Of a stretch of DNA of 64,000 bases, positions 1 through 10,897 are shown one piece after another; the first letter of the stretch is position 1, and each line of letters opens with the position of its first letter. The DNA is from Ctenosaura bakeri. Lineage: Eukaryota; Chordata; Lepidosauria; Squamata; Iguanidae. The notes below the pieces were generated by a model that was not told where the DNA came from, ran no database searches, and worked only from the letters and a program-made list of their open reading frames with translations. The position numbers were made by a program, and so were the translations under genes. The stretch spans positions 248,001 to 312,000 of the forward strand of contig CAOLHI010001470.1 in the NCBI GenBank assembly GCA_948474755.1, read 5' to 3'.

Positions 1-785
1 TGTCCCGCACCGCCCGAGCATCGCAAGTGGTGGGGGGGCAGCCTTTGCCGCCCTCTCGCGAGATGAGATCGCGCTGCAATGGCCGATGGGAGGAGGCAGG
101 GCTGAGCATAGTATTTAGGGTCGCCCCGCCTCTCCGTCATCCTTCTCTTTGGATCCAGACGACTCACCCTCCCCACCGATAGTTTCAGTGTAAGATAGCT
201 GGTCGCTTCGGGGCCTGGTAGGAATTTTTTCCTCCCTATACGGGGGTTTTTTCACCTACCCTACATTGCGCCTAGGACGGGGTAATTGGCTTCACAGGGT
301 GGTGTCTTAATTTGATATTAATTAGGTCGCCACTGTCGTACGTATAATCATCCAAGCCAGCAAGGGGTGTGTGTCTTAAGGTTCGGCGTGTTCCTATGGC
401 ACCCCCTTTTGGGGTGTAGGATAAATCCTATCCTTGAGGAGGGCCCTGGGATCACCCCACTTGCTGCGCAGCAGGGGGTGGGCCTTGGGGCTCACCTTCC
501 AGACAAGGGCTGGCCAAAAGTCATCATGCAACGTCAGCGGTTGGCTTTGGGGCCCAGTATCTTGCTCAACAGGCTAGGGGAGATGGTCGGGAACGGCCTC
601 TTGCCCCTAGTCCGAAGATACTGTTGACCCCCCCCCTTTTTCTCCTCAGGTCATAAAATGCAAGTTCAAGTTCAAGTTTAAGTTCAAGTTTAAGTTCACC
701 CATTGTTAATTAGGCATATTAATAAATTGCTCTAGTTCAACCCAAGCTCTGTTTGTGATCTCGTTATTTTGTGGGTTGGGCGGCA
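1..785 (+). mobile_element. LTR-like retroelement terminal repeat, truncated at window edge
   Basis: A GC-rich 5' half passes into an AT-rich 3' half that carries a polyadenylation signal (AATAAA, 721-726) about 60 bases before a CA end (784-785). That order (GC-rich promoter zone, poly(A) signal, short U5, terminal CA) is what an LTR shows. No primer-binding site or coding sequence follows 785, so a solo LTR is the simplest reading. The left end is not visible, so no target duplication can be checked. The 86-codon frame at 367-627 has no recognisable content. It could instead be the end of another GC-rich retroelement, such as a DIRS-type element. Confidence 0.45.
660..699. repeat. Short tandem repeat (AAGTTC/AAGTTT hexamers)
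   Basis: About six copies of a 6-base unit alternate between CAAGTT and TTAAGT forms inside the LTR-like unit, upstream of its poly(A) signal. Tandem hexamers of this kind often vary in number between LTR copies. Confidence 0.7.
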
Positions 786-1004
786 AAAGTTTAATAGCTT
801 CTTTTGCAAGTCTCCAGGGAGAGCAATTCATCTTTTAAATAGTTTTCAGCTCCTCTCCCTGCCCTGTTTAATATTGTAAACTATCTACTTATCAAAACCA
901 GAAGTGGACTTCCAGCCACTTTTGATTGTGGTTTCTCTTTTTTTCTCAGTGTGTGTGGCCCCAGGAGGAACCAGGGTGGAAAAATGGACCCACGTAAATT
1001 GTAT

Positions 1005-1262
1005 AATCTCCAGTATTTTGCTTTTGCCTGAGCTTACTTACTGGGAAGGGCAAGATTCCAACTCTTCTTTTCTCTCTCCTGGCTGAGTTGAATGTAAAGT
1101 ACTTTGAATTCAGTTTGCAGTAACTGAAGTAAAAAAGTGGACAGAGAAGAGAAGAACTGGGACAATTTAAAAGCAACTGAAAAAGCGAGACAACAGAGGA
1201 TTAATCTGGACTGTTCCTGCCAAATAAGGACATACGGAGAGCATGGAGTTGCTCGCTCATGC
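1005..1262 (+). mobile_element. hAT-like non-autonomous element, partial copy (family with CTCCAAC ends)
   Basis: This stretch matches, with many substitutions, the repeats at 41585-41965 (same strand), 47493-47861 and 50885-51171 (opposite strand). Shared landmarks are TTTTGCCTGAGC, GGGAAGGGCAAGATT, GTAACTGAAG and CTGGGACAATTTAAAAGCA. The 5' end of the family is missing here; the 3' end decays near GGAGAGCATGG. Family placement rests on the 8-bp flanks of the 47493 copy. Confidence 0.6.
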
Positions 1263-1895
1263 CACAAGTGGATATTTGATTTATTGGATTCTATTGTGTC
1301 CTATTTTGTTTTTGTTTTGTTTTTGGGTTTTTTCTTTTTCTTTTTCTTTGCTTGTTTTGAGTCTGAAATTGTACAGTTATATGAATTGATGGTATTGCTT
1401 TCACCCCTGTTCCCACTTGTTGCAAAATAAATTCTTGTCAGCAAACATTCTTGACCTTAATTAGCATTTTTATTCAATTTTCATACTTTCACAATATAGA
1501 TTTTTTAAAAAGCATTGTACACAATTAAACTATATCAATCGATAATTATTAAGATAGAACTAATAGTTTTTCTAGGGAATACGCTTCTATTCAAGCTCTG
1601 CTAAATATGCTAGGATTTATTTCTGTGTAGTACTTTCACAAGTAGCTTGGAGAAGATTGAAAAGTGATATTATGGCCATCTTTAAAAGTATGAAATTCTG
1701 GCATGTGGAAGATGGAACAAATTTGTTTTTGCCCAAATTTGTTTTGCTCCCAAACTGCTGGATTCAAATGACAAAGAAGGATGTAACTGGCTAAAGGTTA
1801 GGAAGATTTCACTGACAGTAAAGGGAGTGAATAGACATTCTCAGAAGGTGTTGGAATCTCCATTGTTTGACGTTTCTTTTTCTTTTTTTCTTTTT

Positions 1896-2165
1896 TTGAG
1901 GATGAAAACAATACTGTTTTTATTTGACAAGAATTATAAAAATATTTGGCAAGAGATCAAAAAAGATTTCCAGAGATGGTACAAATTAGAACTCTCTTTT
2001 CTAGGAAGAATAGTCACACTCAAAATGAACATCTTACCAAAAATGATCTTATTTCAAAATCTTCCCAGAGTAACAAATGGAATAAAAATATAGTAAATTC
2101 TATTCGGAAAGGGAAAAAGTCAAGAATAAAATGGAAAACTTTGAAAGAAGCAAACAGAGGTGGAA
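1896..2165 (+). mobile_element. L1 ORF2 fragment, 3' part of the reverse transcriptase protein
   Basis: Translation gives FLGRIVTLKMNILPKMILFQ and then, after a frameshift near 2090, KGKKSRIKWKTLKEANRGG. These are the conserved S(W/F)xGRIxxxKMxILPK and (F)xxxxKKxRIxxxxLxxxxxxGG blocks just after the L1 RT core. The same blocks appear in the large L1 at about 28200-28390. The fragment is 5'- and 3'-truncated and no poly(A) tail is evident. It is an independent, dead insertion. Confidence 0.75.
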
Positions 2166-2169
2166 CAGC

Positions 2170-2905
2170 CACTTCTCAGGCTTGAGGCTTGAGCTGTAGA
2201 TTTATGTCATGGTAGAAGGTTGAAGTAAATGATCTGTCACTTTCAAGTCTACCATTTTATTAACCCATGGTATTAACAACTGCTTAAATTAAGAAGAAAT
2301 TAATTTACACAAAATGAAGCTTCTTATTTATACTGTTTGTTAATCAAGAAGCTTGAATACTTAAACAGCAGTGTCAGCCTAGACACATGTTCATGTTGTT
2401 AGTGTACACATGCTGAATGGCTTGGTTGAAAAACCCTACTGGTACATGGGCCAACCCCTTACATGAACAACACTGACTGTATCTGGGTTTAATGTAACAT
2501 ACAAGCAGCCCTCCTACATACTTCAGCGAATGTCCAAACAGGCAACTAATCAGGACTAGCCCTACCATTAGACAGACTGAGGCAGCCACCTCAGGCAACA
2601 GATTTTAGGCATCATGAAACTTAAAATGAAGAAACAGGTATCTTGTTCCCCAAATAACCTGATTGGCCAAGGGAACTATGCATTTGGGGAACAGGGGAAC
2701 ATTTGCTGCTTTGCCTCAGGAAGCAAACTAAGTTTGGCTTGTCCTGTGTGACACGCTTACTGGGCATGTGGTAGAATTAAGAGCGTTACATAATTCTGAG
2801 TCTATCTCTCTTGCTGTGCTGTGTTGAATGGAGTGATCCTGTCTCATTATCACACAGGCTGATCAAACGCTTCCTCTGTTCTGTTCTGTTGGTTAATTAG
2901 CAAAA
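2170..2905. other. No gene recognised (2.2-2.9 kb)
   Basis: Unassigned sequence. The 74-codon minus-strand frame at 2374-2598 has no recognisable content. A loose inverted pair (TTGTTCCCCAAATAACC / GCATTTGGGGAACAGGGG) lies at 2643-2697. Confidence 0.5.
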
Positions 2906-2910
2906 TGGCC

Positions 2911-3034
2911 AGCAGTGCATAACTTACTTGACTATACTGTAACAAATTCACTCCGTAGACAGAATAAAGGTGCCACAGCACATAACTTACTTGGCTGTAC
3001 TGTAATGAATTCTCTGAAAAGGTAAAGGTGCCAC
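2911..3034. repeat. Two-unit tandem duplication of about 60 bases
   Basis: Unit 1 (2911-2976) and unit 2 (2977-3034) both run from AGCA..CATAACTTACTTG through TACTGTAA..AATTC to AAAGGTGCCAC. Unit 2 is shorter by a few bases. No coding content or known repeat family was recognised. Confidence 0.75.
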
Positions 3035-3084
3035 ACTAGGATATATAGCCTATCCTCACCCCAGTTTACATACAAGTACAAAAT

Positions 3085-3260
3085 GGTGTTTATTTATTTA
3101 ATTAGTTATATCCCATCTTCCTCTTCTTGAAGTGGCTTGGCTCCGAACAAATTTAAAACAAGACACAGATAAAAACTTAATGTTAAAACAAGTTTTTTAA
3201 AAAATAAATAAATAAGCAATTCAAACACTGACCATCAATTGCAACACCAATAATTTAAAA
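3085..3260 (-). repeat. Possible LINE 3' end (L2/CR1-type), minus strand
   Basis: Read on the minus strand, the edge gives ..GGGATATAACTAATTAAATAAATAAA, resembling the GGATATAAATAAATAAA tail of reptile L2-type LINEs (compare 13070-13115). The adjoining bases are A-rich and do not match the L2 copy elsewhere in the window, so the family is uncertain. Confidence 0.3.
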
Positions 3261-3610
3261 CAGTATAAAATCATTTTAAAAATAGCAATATGGATAAAGA
3301 TGCAGCAACGTCTGTTAAAAACCATTTTCTACAAGACCCTTCTCCTGAGCCTGGCTGAAATGCTTATTATTTCTGTGAATTTTTAAGCTTCATCCATTCC
3401 ACTATTTCCTAATGTATCTAGTATTTTTCCTTATTCTGAAGATCCCTTATATGGAAAACTGGTTTTAGCAGAGAAACACTATTCCATTTTTTAAATAGCT
3501 TATTCTGTATCCTTGGGGAATATTTTACTAAACCAAGAGTAGGTAGCCTGTGGCCCATCAGATGTTGTTGGACTCCAACTGTCTTCATCCATTACCATTT
3601 GTCTGTTCTA

Positions 3611-4033
3611 GAGAGCCAGCATGATATAAATAATGGTTTGAATGCTTGGCTAGGCCTTTGGGAGACCAGGGTTTGAAAGCTGACTTTGCCATGGAAACTC
3701 AGTGGGCAAGTCATACTCTCTTAGCCTCAGAGGAAGGCAATGGCAAACTCTCTCCGAACAAATCTTGTTAAGAAAAATCTTGTTTGGCTTGCCTTCAGTT
3801 TGTTGTTGTGTGCCTTCATGTCATTTCCAACTTATGGTGATGCTAAGGTGAGTTAGGGGTTTCTGGCAGCTGAGAGTGTGTGAAGCACCCAAGGTCACCC
3901 AGTGGGTATCCATGGCTGAGCAGGAAATTGAACCCTAGTCTCCAGGGTCATAGTCCAATGCTCAAACCGCTTTACCATGCTGGCCTTCTGGTTACTATGT
4001 CAGAAATGAGTTAAAGGCACACAGCAACAACAA
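3611..4033 (+). mobile_element. tRNA-derived SINE, interrupted by a second SINE
   Basis: The head GAGAGCCAGCATGATATA and the body (GGGAGACCAGGGTTTGAA, CCATGGAAACTCAGTGGGC, TCTTAGCCTCAGAGGAAGGC) match the window's tRNA-type SINE. Its tail (GTCAGAAATGAGTT..GGCACACAGCAACAACAA, 3999-4033) appears only after an inverted SINE at 3802-3988. The GGTTTGAA stretch resembles a pol III B box. It is a dead copy. Confidence 0.75.
3802..3988 (-). mobile_element. tRNA-derived SINE, minus strand, inserted inside another SINE
   Basis: Read on the plus strand it starts with the reversed tail GTTGTTGTGTGCCTTCATGTCATTTCC and ends with the reversed head CATGCTGGCC. It splits the plus-strand SINE just before that element's own tail, so it arrived later. 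The opposed pair can fold back on itself. Confidence 0.75.
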
Positions 4034-4834
4034 ATTCTGAACAAGATTGGTGGTAGCTGCCATCCAAAAACCTTTGGAGGGTTACAAGTTGCCCACCATT
4101 GACTAGACAAACAAACTGTTCCATTTAAATTTCAGTGCCCCCATTTAAAGAGGAAATGGGCAGAATTCACCAAATTTAGGGCATAATCTGGAAAAAGTTC
4201 TATACTTTTAAACTAACTTCACCAGGAGAATGAATGGAAGAATTACGCCTAGGTATCTTTTATTTGAATCTATAGAACAGAATATTACAAACAAACTTTG
4301 ACTAGCTCATGTTCTTTGATCCTTTTTTTGACAGACTTTTGAATTGTTTGTATTGGGATTTTTATTAGATGGTTAAAAGTTAAAAGTCATGTATGCCATT
4401 TTAAGTAGTTTGACGCTGAAACTTCCTGAAAGTTGAATATAAATTTTGTGAAAGTTATAGAAAGTACAAAGGAAATGGAGCATCTTTCCCCTCTCTTGTT
4501 CACCAGTTGTTTGAATTCAGCCTGCAGTTCTGTCCTACAGTCCTTTGGGAGTAAGCTCAATTCATTTCTGTAGGATTTACTCCCCAATAAGTCTTATAGA
4601 ATGGTGGTGTGAATGGACTGGACTTTAGATTTTCTCTATTGTACAGGGCAGAACCAAATACATGCAAGTATAAGTAGTTCAGAAATAATTATTAGAATAA
4701 TGTGTCTAGATTCTCAATAACAATTACATTGACATTTCACTAAAATTAAATTGGTCCTGCTCAAACTATGCGTGTATTGGGCTTAAATCCAGTTTGTTAG
4801 TCCCAGCATGAGCAGAGTCATGAAACCTCTTTAA

Positions 4835-5248
4835 GGGTCTTTCTGTACCACCCTCCCAACTCACCATGGGAATGAGAGAAGGACAGGACCATGAAGGTTC
4901 TGCATGATATTGTCGTGGTCCCGACCTTCTCCTGTCCCTAGGTGGTGCAGTCACAGATTAAATCATTGATGGATTTTCCCTGTCAATGACCCATGATTAT
5001 GCCACGATCCTGGACTTACCTGGCCTGTGGAAGCTGCAGAAGTGCAATGGCTGTGCTTCCTGTGTCAGTGCAGCTTGGGAAAGTACCTGGCTGTACTGTG
5101 GAAGGAAGAGACGTGGCCATCATGCTTCTTTCACCACAGAGCCAGCTGGTGCAGAGGAAAGCACTCCAATTGCTCTCCCCTCCTGGTAGAGCCAATGCTG
5201 GGATCCCCACCCAATGTCCGTGAGAAAAGGTAGAGTGTGGAAAGGGCC
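4835..5248 (-). mobile_element. GC-rich GGCC-ended foldback element (Harbinger-like), minus strand
   Basis: The ends are GGGTCTTTCTGTACC and GTGTGGAAAGGGCC, inverted copies of one terminus, with TAA on both sides (4832-4834 and 5249-5251). It is a reversed relative of 33058-33462: on the minus strand it reads CTTCCTTCCACAG, then 76 bases, then GGTAAGTCC, just as that copy does. Open frames of 67-79 codons on both strands here are by-products of base composition and carry no known domain. Confidence 0.7.
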
Positions 5249-5836
5249 TAAACATTGACTTACTAAATTCTCATTGGTTCTAAGGGACCTACTTTGGTTG
5301 GAACCAGTGATTGGGTTTTGGCCTCAGTGTCTTTGTGGTCTCCAGTTAACTCCCCTTCCTGACCAATCATTTCAGAGAAGCAAAAGAAATTCTCTGTATT
5401 GCTGTTAATAGTATAGTCAAGAATTCTGTGAATCTTAGTGAATGTAGGCAAATGTGCAATTATTGAAGATGGGATGCAATTAAAACAGTATAAGTCACAG
5501 TCCTCAGTATTCATAGTTTCCAGGTACTCAGTTTGTAGAAAATAAGTGCACAGAATGAATTTCACTAGAAATGGGCGGAGTGGCCTAACCTTTCTCAGTT
5601 CTATAATTGCTGGAGTGCCTGTTTACTACCAGTAGAATAACAGGCTAGTCTTCTGTAAAGGGAGGGAAGAGAGGGATACTTTAAAGAGGAAAAAGAAAGG
5701 CAGCAAAGGTAGCTGCTCAGAAGGGGCATGTTTAGCCTAAATGTGGTATAAAAACTTTGAAAATAACAAAAAATAAAAATAACACATTACATTAAATTAA
5801 AAATAACATATAGAATTTTTAAAATTTAGATCTTCT

Positions 5837-5945
5837 AAAACAGTGGTAGGTTCAGCAGCCTACCAGAAGTTGTCAGACTACAACTCCCATTATCCCCAAG
5901 TACTGTCTGGGGCTGAAGGGAGTGGGAGTTCAACAACAAATGGGT
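5837..5945. repeat. Short foldback fragment (CTACAACTCCCA family)
   Basis: The sequence GTCAGACTACAACTCCCATTATCCCC is followed by a loosely inverted GGGAGTGGGAGTTCAACAAC. The motif recurs in the window (43360, 48590, 63600) and is typical of short hAT-type miniature elements in reptile DNA. Boundaries are uncertain. Confidence 0.4.
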
Positions 5946-6099
5946 GTCCCCATATTTCCCATCCCACTATGTAGAAACAAGGTATACACATCATTTCTGG
6001 CAGTTCTCTTCTCCAGCACTTTGAAGATTAGATGACCAAAAGCTTCCACTCTATAACACACATTCATAACAAAGCTGGACGTTACTTAAGAAATGCTTT

Positions 6100-6330
6100 T
6101 TCCCCTTTGATTGACGCAGCTGTCTCTTGCCTCACCAAGGAGACAAATATACTTAAATAAAAGCCATCACATGTCTTCCTGTGCTTCTGTACTTTGGTCA
6201 CATTTTGCCTAGTGCAACGTTCCAGCCAACCTTTACACAATTACCTCATGATGCTGTAATGGCCTGAGAGAGCTGTGACCATGTTTTAATAACTACCTGG
6301 CAGCTTCCCAGGTGTTCAGTGATCCCTCCG
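6100..6330. other. Repeat-free stretch, possible conserved non-coding DNA
   Basis: No recognisable repeat is present. The segment contains TTGATTGACGCAGCTGTC, an E-box-like CAGCTG and a balanced, non-decayed composition. No reading frame of note crosses it. Conservation is only a guess because no alignment was possible. Confidence 0.2.
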
Positions 6331-6879
6331 TCCTATAAGCTGCTTGTCACACAGCTCTTAGGTCTTCCTTTCCTTGCTGCAGTTTATTCCAGTTCATTCA
6401 TATATGCCACTGAAGTGGAAACATGTTCTTTGGAATAATTCTCTCACCATTGCCCAGATTTTGCCTAGGCATTGCTTTTATCATTTTAAGGTAGCAAGAT
6501 TGGTTTTGATGCATTAGTGGTGGCGGTTAAATAAATCAGCGCTTGGCTATGTTACTTTTTTGGACTATCATGGCCAGACGTGGTATAATCAGGAGAGAAA
6601 AAAATAATCCAAGTTTCCAAATAAATACCTGCTTTTGTGTACAAGTTGTTCACTATTACCTGACTGGTTACTTAATGATTCTACAGTGCTATATTTGACT
6701 TAGATGTGATTCTGAAATGGTTTGTCCTTCTTCCACAAGAGACTACACATAAATTAATATATCATGACATTTAAAAAAGCAATTAGAATAGAAGATTGAT
6801 GCAACATTATCAGAGATGCAGAATGAACCTTTATTCAGAAGTAGAAAGAATCCTGCTCTCTTTCCTGTGGATTCTCCCC

Positions 6880-7080
6880 AGACAATCCAGTCTTGACCAA
6901 TGCCTTCCATCTCAGCATCTCATCTTGGTTTTAGTCTGAACTTTCAAGAAGCTATCCAGGTTTCTGAACTTATTTCACAAATAGGTCAAATAGCCAGAAT
7001 ATCTATTTTAAGGTTTGGACTTAAGCCATCAGTCACATGGAAACCACCAACCACCACTACAAACTATATGGATTTGGTAT
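6880..7080 (+). repeat. Unidentified interspersed repeat (TTTTAGTCTGAAC family), copy 1
   Basis: The segment GGTTTTAGTCTGAACTTTCAAG..GCTATCCAGG..CTGAAC..ATTTCAC matches 9205-9345 and 49820-49990. The shared core is about 120 bases. No coding content is visible and I do not recognise the family. Confidence 0.5.
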
Positions 7081-8570
7081 TTCTATACAATGTCTCCTTG
7101 TCTGCTCTTCTGTAAAGAAATAATGTTTCCAGTGACCGGTCTTCAATGATCAATAATGTTTTCAGAAACTCAAATTTAAATCACGTTATTCCTCCCACCC
7201 AAATGATCCCCAAGTGTTTTACTAACCTAAGTCCAAGTATTAGAAAATTATATTCATTCAAACCAGTCCTGTTTGTTCCCCCTCGAGCAACTCTGAGGGA
7301 AGAGTTAACTCCAAACCAACAATGATTAACAATGTAAAATGGCAAATAATTTCTGTGTTAATATTTTGTCCTCACCCCTTTCCCATCCATCCACAGTCAA
7401 GAAATATGTTTCCAAATTGAGTATAGAAAAGCACAACATCCCCTGGTCTGTTGATTTTATAATAACTCCCTCTCACAAAAAAAACCTTGAGGAAACAAAG
7501 AGTCCATCCTAATTTGAACCGCTTCAATGAAATCATTCTGCTAGTAACGCCCAAGTTTTCACTGAATCTAGAATTTTCCCCTGTTCTGATGCTGATGCTG
7601 ATTTCCTCATTGTGCTATCCAGCTGTCATTATCACAGGGAAAACAGCAGCCTCAGCCACTGTCAGTGCTGACACAAGGCCTGGCAGCTGTAGTTTAGCTG
7701 ACTTGTCTCGTGTCCAACATGTGTCTGTGTCTGCTAAGCTGAAGCCAGGCGATGCTGGTGAGCAAGCAGCAAGAGGCTTAACTGTTAGAGGCTCCAGAGA
7801 GAAAAGGGGTACTTACAGGGTTCATTGCTGCCCTACTGTCACCCTACAAGATGGTGGGGACAGGGGGGAGAAGGTGCTGCACAACAGTGATTTCAGGACC
7901 AGTGGCTGTTCTCTGCCACTACTGTGCCTTACCATCACCTTCCTTCCACCTGAAGCTTCCAGCTGCTGTGCACTTCCCAGTGACACATGGACTTCCACCA
8001 GAGTTGAGGTTGGTATGGCAACAAAATACAGCAGCACTGAATGCTGCTAGTGCAAACAGGATGAAAAACGTTCCCCAAGCCATTCATTACAAAGGAATAT
8101 GCTTCCAATCTTTATTTTAAAATGCAATCTCATTCTACTTAGTACGCTAGAATATTTTGGATAGGATATTGGATGCTACTGGAATAAGTCCAAATTAAAT
8201 GTCACTGATGTTACTTTGGTAATATGTCTACCTGTGCCCAGGATCTGACTGATAGAGATATTTAGCTTCAGAAAGATACTTTTCTTTCACTTAGGCTTTC
8301 CAGTGATTTCCATATTTTAAATTTGTCTTGTAAAGCAGATTACCTAAACTTTTCCATAAGTATTCTCCTTCAGTATTTGTGATAAATTAATTGGAGTAAG
8401 GGCAGCTACTGGAGGTACCATACCTGTCAAAATTCACTTTGAGAAGAGAGAAGCTGCATGAATAATTAATGAGAAGTGAGTAAGACAAGAAACTGAGGTA
8501 TCAGTCAGTAACTAGGAAGACCAACATAAGAAGAGGGATATGGAAAAGAGTAATGAGGATCTAGTTCTAA

Positions 8571-8672
8571 GGCCATTTCTGCACTAAGCTGTTATAGCGT
8601 TATTATTCCACTTTCAACATTATATGGAATCCTGGAGTTTGCAGTTTAGGGAGGAGCTGGGTGGCCTAAGAG
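8571..8672. mobile_element. AT-rich GGCC-ended foldback element, left half only
   Basis: The copy starts GGCCATTTCTGCACTA after a TAA and runs through the CCACTTTCAACATTATATGG and GTTTGCAGTTTAGGGAGG blocks of the family. It then stops at the centre of the palindrome. The right arm is absent. Confidence 0.7.
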
Positions 8673-8997
8673 TCCAGAAAGCAGGACTAACTCTTCAAGA
8701 TAGCTTGTGTGTCTGTTCCATAGAATGGGGGATAGGCATTGCTTCCAGCATCTAATGAATGTTTATCACCTGCCTTTTCTAGGAAGACTGACTGTTCAAT
8801 AAGAACAGTTGAGGCAGTACCACCTAACCTGAAAATGTGCTGAGCAGCTCCCCAAACACTCTTGTATTGCTGCTATCCCACAGCGAGATACAACAATATC
8901 ATAACTGGATGACCATTTCTCGCAATTGGGAAGTGAACTACCTATAACCTTTGTGATCGTCACACTCTCTGCATACTGTGAAACATTTTATAAATTC

Positions 8998-9050
8998 ATG
9001 GGGTTACCATAAGTTGACAGACAACTGGAGGGAACATACACACACACAAG
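8998..9050 (+). repeat. SINE tail fragment with CA repeat
   Basis: TTACCATAAGTTGACAGACAACTGGAGGGAACATACACACACAC matches the 3' tail of the window's SINEs (..ATAAGTTGACAG..CAACTTGAAGGCACA..). No body is left. Confidence 0.5.
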
Positions 9051-9204
9051 GCATATGAGCACTATTCAACCAATTATCTACTATAAATAAACACTGTGGC
9101 ACCAATTAAGTAGTTTTGCTTTTCTCTTTTTTTTAGTACTTGTGATGTAGTGACTGGAGGCAGCCAGTAGCACCTAAGTGATTGCCATGCTAGTGATCTA
9201 GTGA

Positions 9205-9345
9205 CTCTGCTCCAGGTTTTAGCCTGAACTTTTAAGGAGCTATCCAAAATGCTGAGCTCTATTCCCCAAACAGATTCAGCACCACAGATAGCTCCTTACA
9301 GGTGGACTAAAACCTGGAGCAGAGTCAAAGCCCTACTGATATGGA
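9205..9345. repeat. Unidentified interspersed repeat (TTTTAGTCTGAAC family), copy 2, palindromic
   Basis: The left arm GACTCTGCTCCAGGTTTTAG..AGGAGCTATCC is followed by an inverted right arm GATAGCTCCTTACAGG..CTAAAACCTGGAGCAGAGTC. This copy is therefore a foldback of about 130 bases, whereas the copies at 6880 and 49820 show one orientation only. Confidence 0.6.
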
Positions 9346-10897
9346 AGCCACCCCCTCCACACATGCTGATATCTGAGTCTGAGTACTTACAGGGTATATC
9401 TGAGAAGGAAAATCAGGTTTCTCTGCATCTTATGCTTGATTGTGAGTTTTATGAAACATCTTCCTTCTCCTTGACTAGAGGTGGAGAGAACAAGACAGTA
9501 GGTCTTTCAATGAAAGGCACAGAAAGGCTTTTAAATCTTGCCCACCCCCTACTGAGTTTGATCGATACCTTTCCTCACAGTGGGCACACTGATGTCTTTT
9601 CAGTTTAAGATATTAATGAGGAAATATGTGAAGTGATCGAAAAGGAGAGCAGTAGGCCCTGTTTTGCTTGCACATTGAATTGATTTCAGTTTAAGTATGG
9701 CTCCTATTCTGGCTAACCCAGTTGTTCACCAATGTGATATACTGTTTCATTTTGGTGTCACTTCTTTAAAAGAGGCACCAGCCAGAATGTTTGCATCAGG
9801 AGCCAGAAGTTTAGAAGAATTATTTAGAAAAGCCCCTCACCCTAGCTTCTCTGAAATTAGAAAGGGACAGAGGAACTAGAGAAGCAAAACATTTCAAAAG
9901 GAGAGCCTGAAGGAGATTCACCTGCTGTGTCAGATGAGCCTTGTCAAAAACATAAAATGACCCCCTTTGAGGTGCGTGGAAGAAGGAAACGGGAGGGAGG
10001 GCTTGAAACTGCATGCAATATGTAACCTCAAAAGCGTATAGGTTCGTGTCTCAACAGCTGGCTTCTTCGTCCATTTCAGTTTCCCATCTGGTCAAAAACT
10101 ACCAGAAACTTGATATGAAAGGTAGGTGTGTATGCACACACATACTATACAAATTTTATTTCTTATACATAACACCAGAGCACTGGAAAGCAATCAGTGC
10201 AAAACAGAAGTAAAATGAATCCCCACAGCATTGGTTCAGAGATGATGGATATGATTTCTAAAATAATTAATGAGGACATTGACATGACAATCATTGGACC
10301 TGCACTAGCTACACAGTAGAGAAAAATCTTTTGCAAAAATAAACTTGCCATAAGTATGAAGGTAATAGCAAACAGTGGCCTGTTTAAAACCTATAACAGA
10401 ACCAGGTTTACGACATTCAATTCTGGCAAGGGCTTCTTTGCTCTTGTGGTATTGAAAGGAGAAAAGCTACAGGCACACTTTTCTCCGTGGTAGTGCTACA
10501 GTGGAAGGAAGTCACACCAGACAATAAATACTGATCTATACTGCTCAGTGGTGAAAGGGGACCCTGATAATTCAGTCAGCAGTCCTACACCAATCTTCAA
10601 AATGAAATATTTGTGGCCATTATGTATGCAACTGCACAATGACTTCTGAAGATTTCTTGCACAAGATTATTTGGAAAATGGAGCTATTTGTTCACTGAAC
10701 ATATTTTCTAGGAATGGATGAATCTATCAGTTTTGTTTTCTCCTCAATTTCCACCTCCTCAATTTCTTTCATTTAAAATTATGAAGAAATGGGTGGATTT
10801 TGGCCATTTGTATTAACAGACACATACAGACCTAACATTTGCAAGACTGTATCTTGGACATTTGCTGAAAACGCTAATATTTTATGGAATAAAAAAG
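9346..10897. other. No gene recognised (9.3-10.9 kb)
   Basis: AT-rich unique-looking sequence. The 119-codon frame 9249-9608 begins in the foldback repeat and has no recognisable content. Confidence 0.5.

Larger units (their letters stand above)
3536..4102. mobile_element. hAT-like foldback element carrying nested SINEs
   Basis: The left end (GTAGGTAGCCTGTGGCCC) and the inverted right end (GGTGGGCAACTTGTAACCC on the opposite strand) are recognisably the same sequence. Flanking octamers CTAAACCA (3528-3535) and CTAGACAA (4103-4110) match at 6 of 8 positions, consistent with a worn hAT target duplication. Fragments with the same 'gg-aacctgtggccctccagatgttg' theme occur near 33733, 40178 and 56821. 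The interior from 3611 to 4033 is two SINEs. Confidence 0.55.
5252..8570. other. No gene recognised (5.3-8.6 kb)
   Basis: Apart from the small repeats listed, nothing was identified. The longest frame in the window outside the L1 (187 codons, 7487-8050, plus strand) lies here. It has no domain, no homopolymer bias and no flanking gene signals, so I do not call it. Confidence 0.5.

Noticed and set aside
7487..8050. 187-codon open frame, the second longest in the window with 26295-26864 (L1 ORF2) at 189
   Set aside because: No recognisable domain, no signal or membrane pattern, no similarity to a family I know, and no flanking gene. A chance frame in a GC-richer patch is the better explanation.
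8571..8666. Complete 96-base miniature element with TAA on both sides
   Set aside because: The right GGCC..TAA is the centre of the family palindrome, not a true terminus. It is better read as the left half of a longer element.
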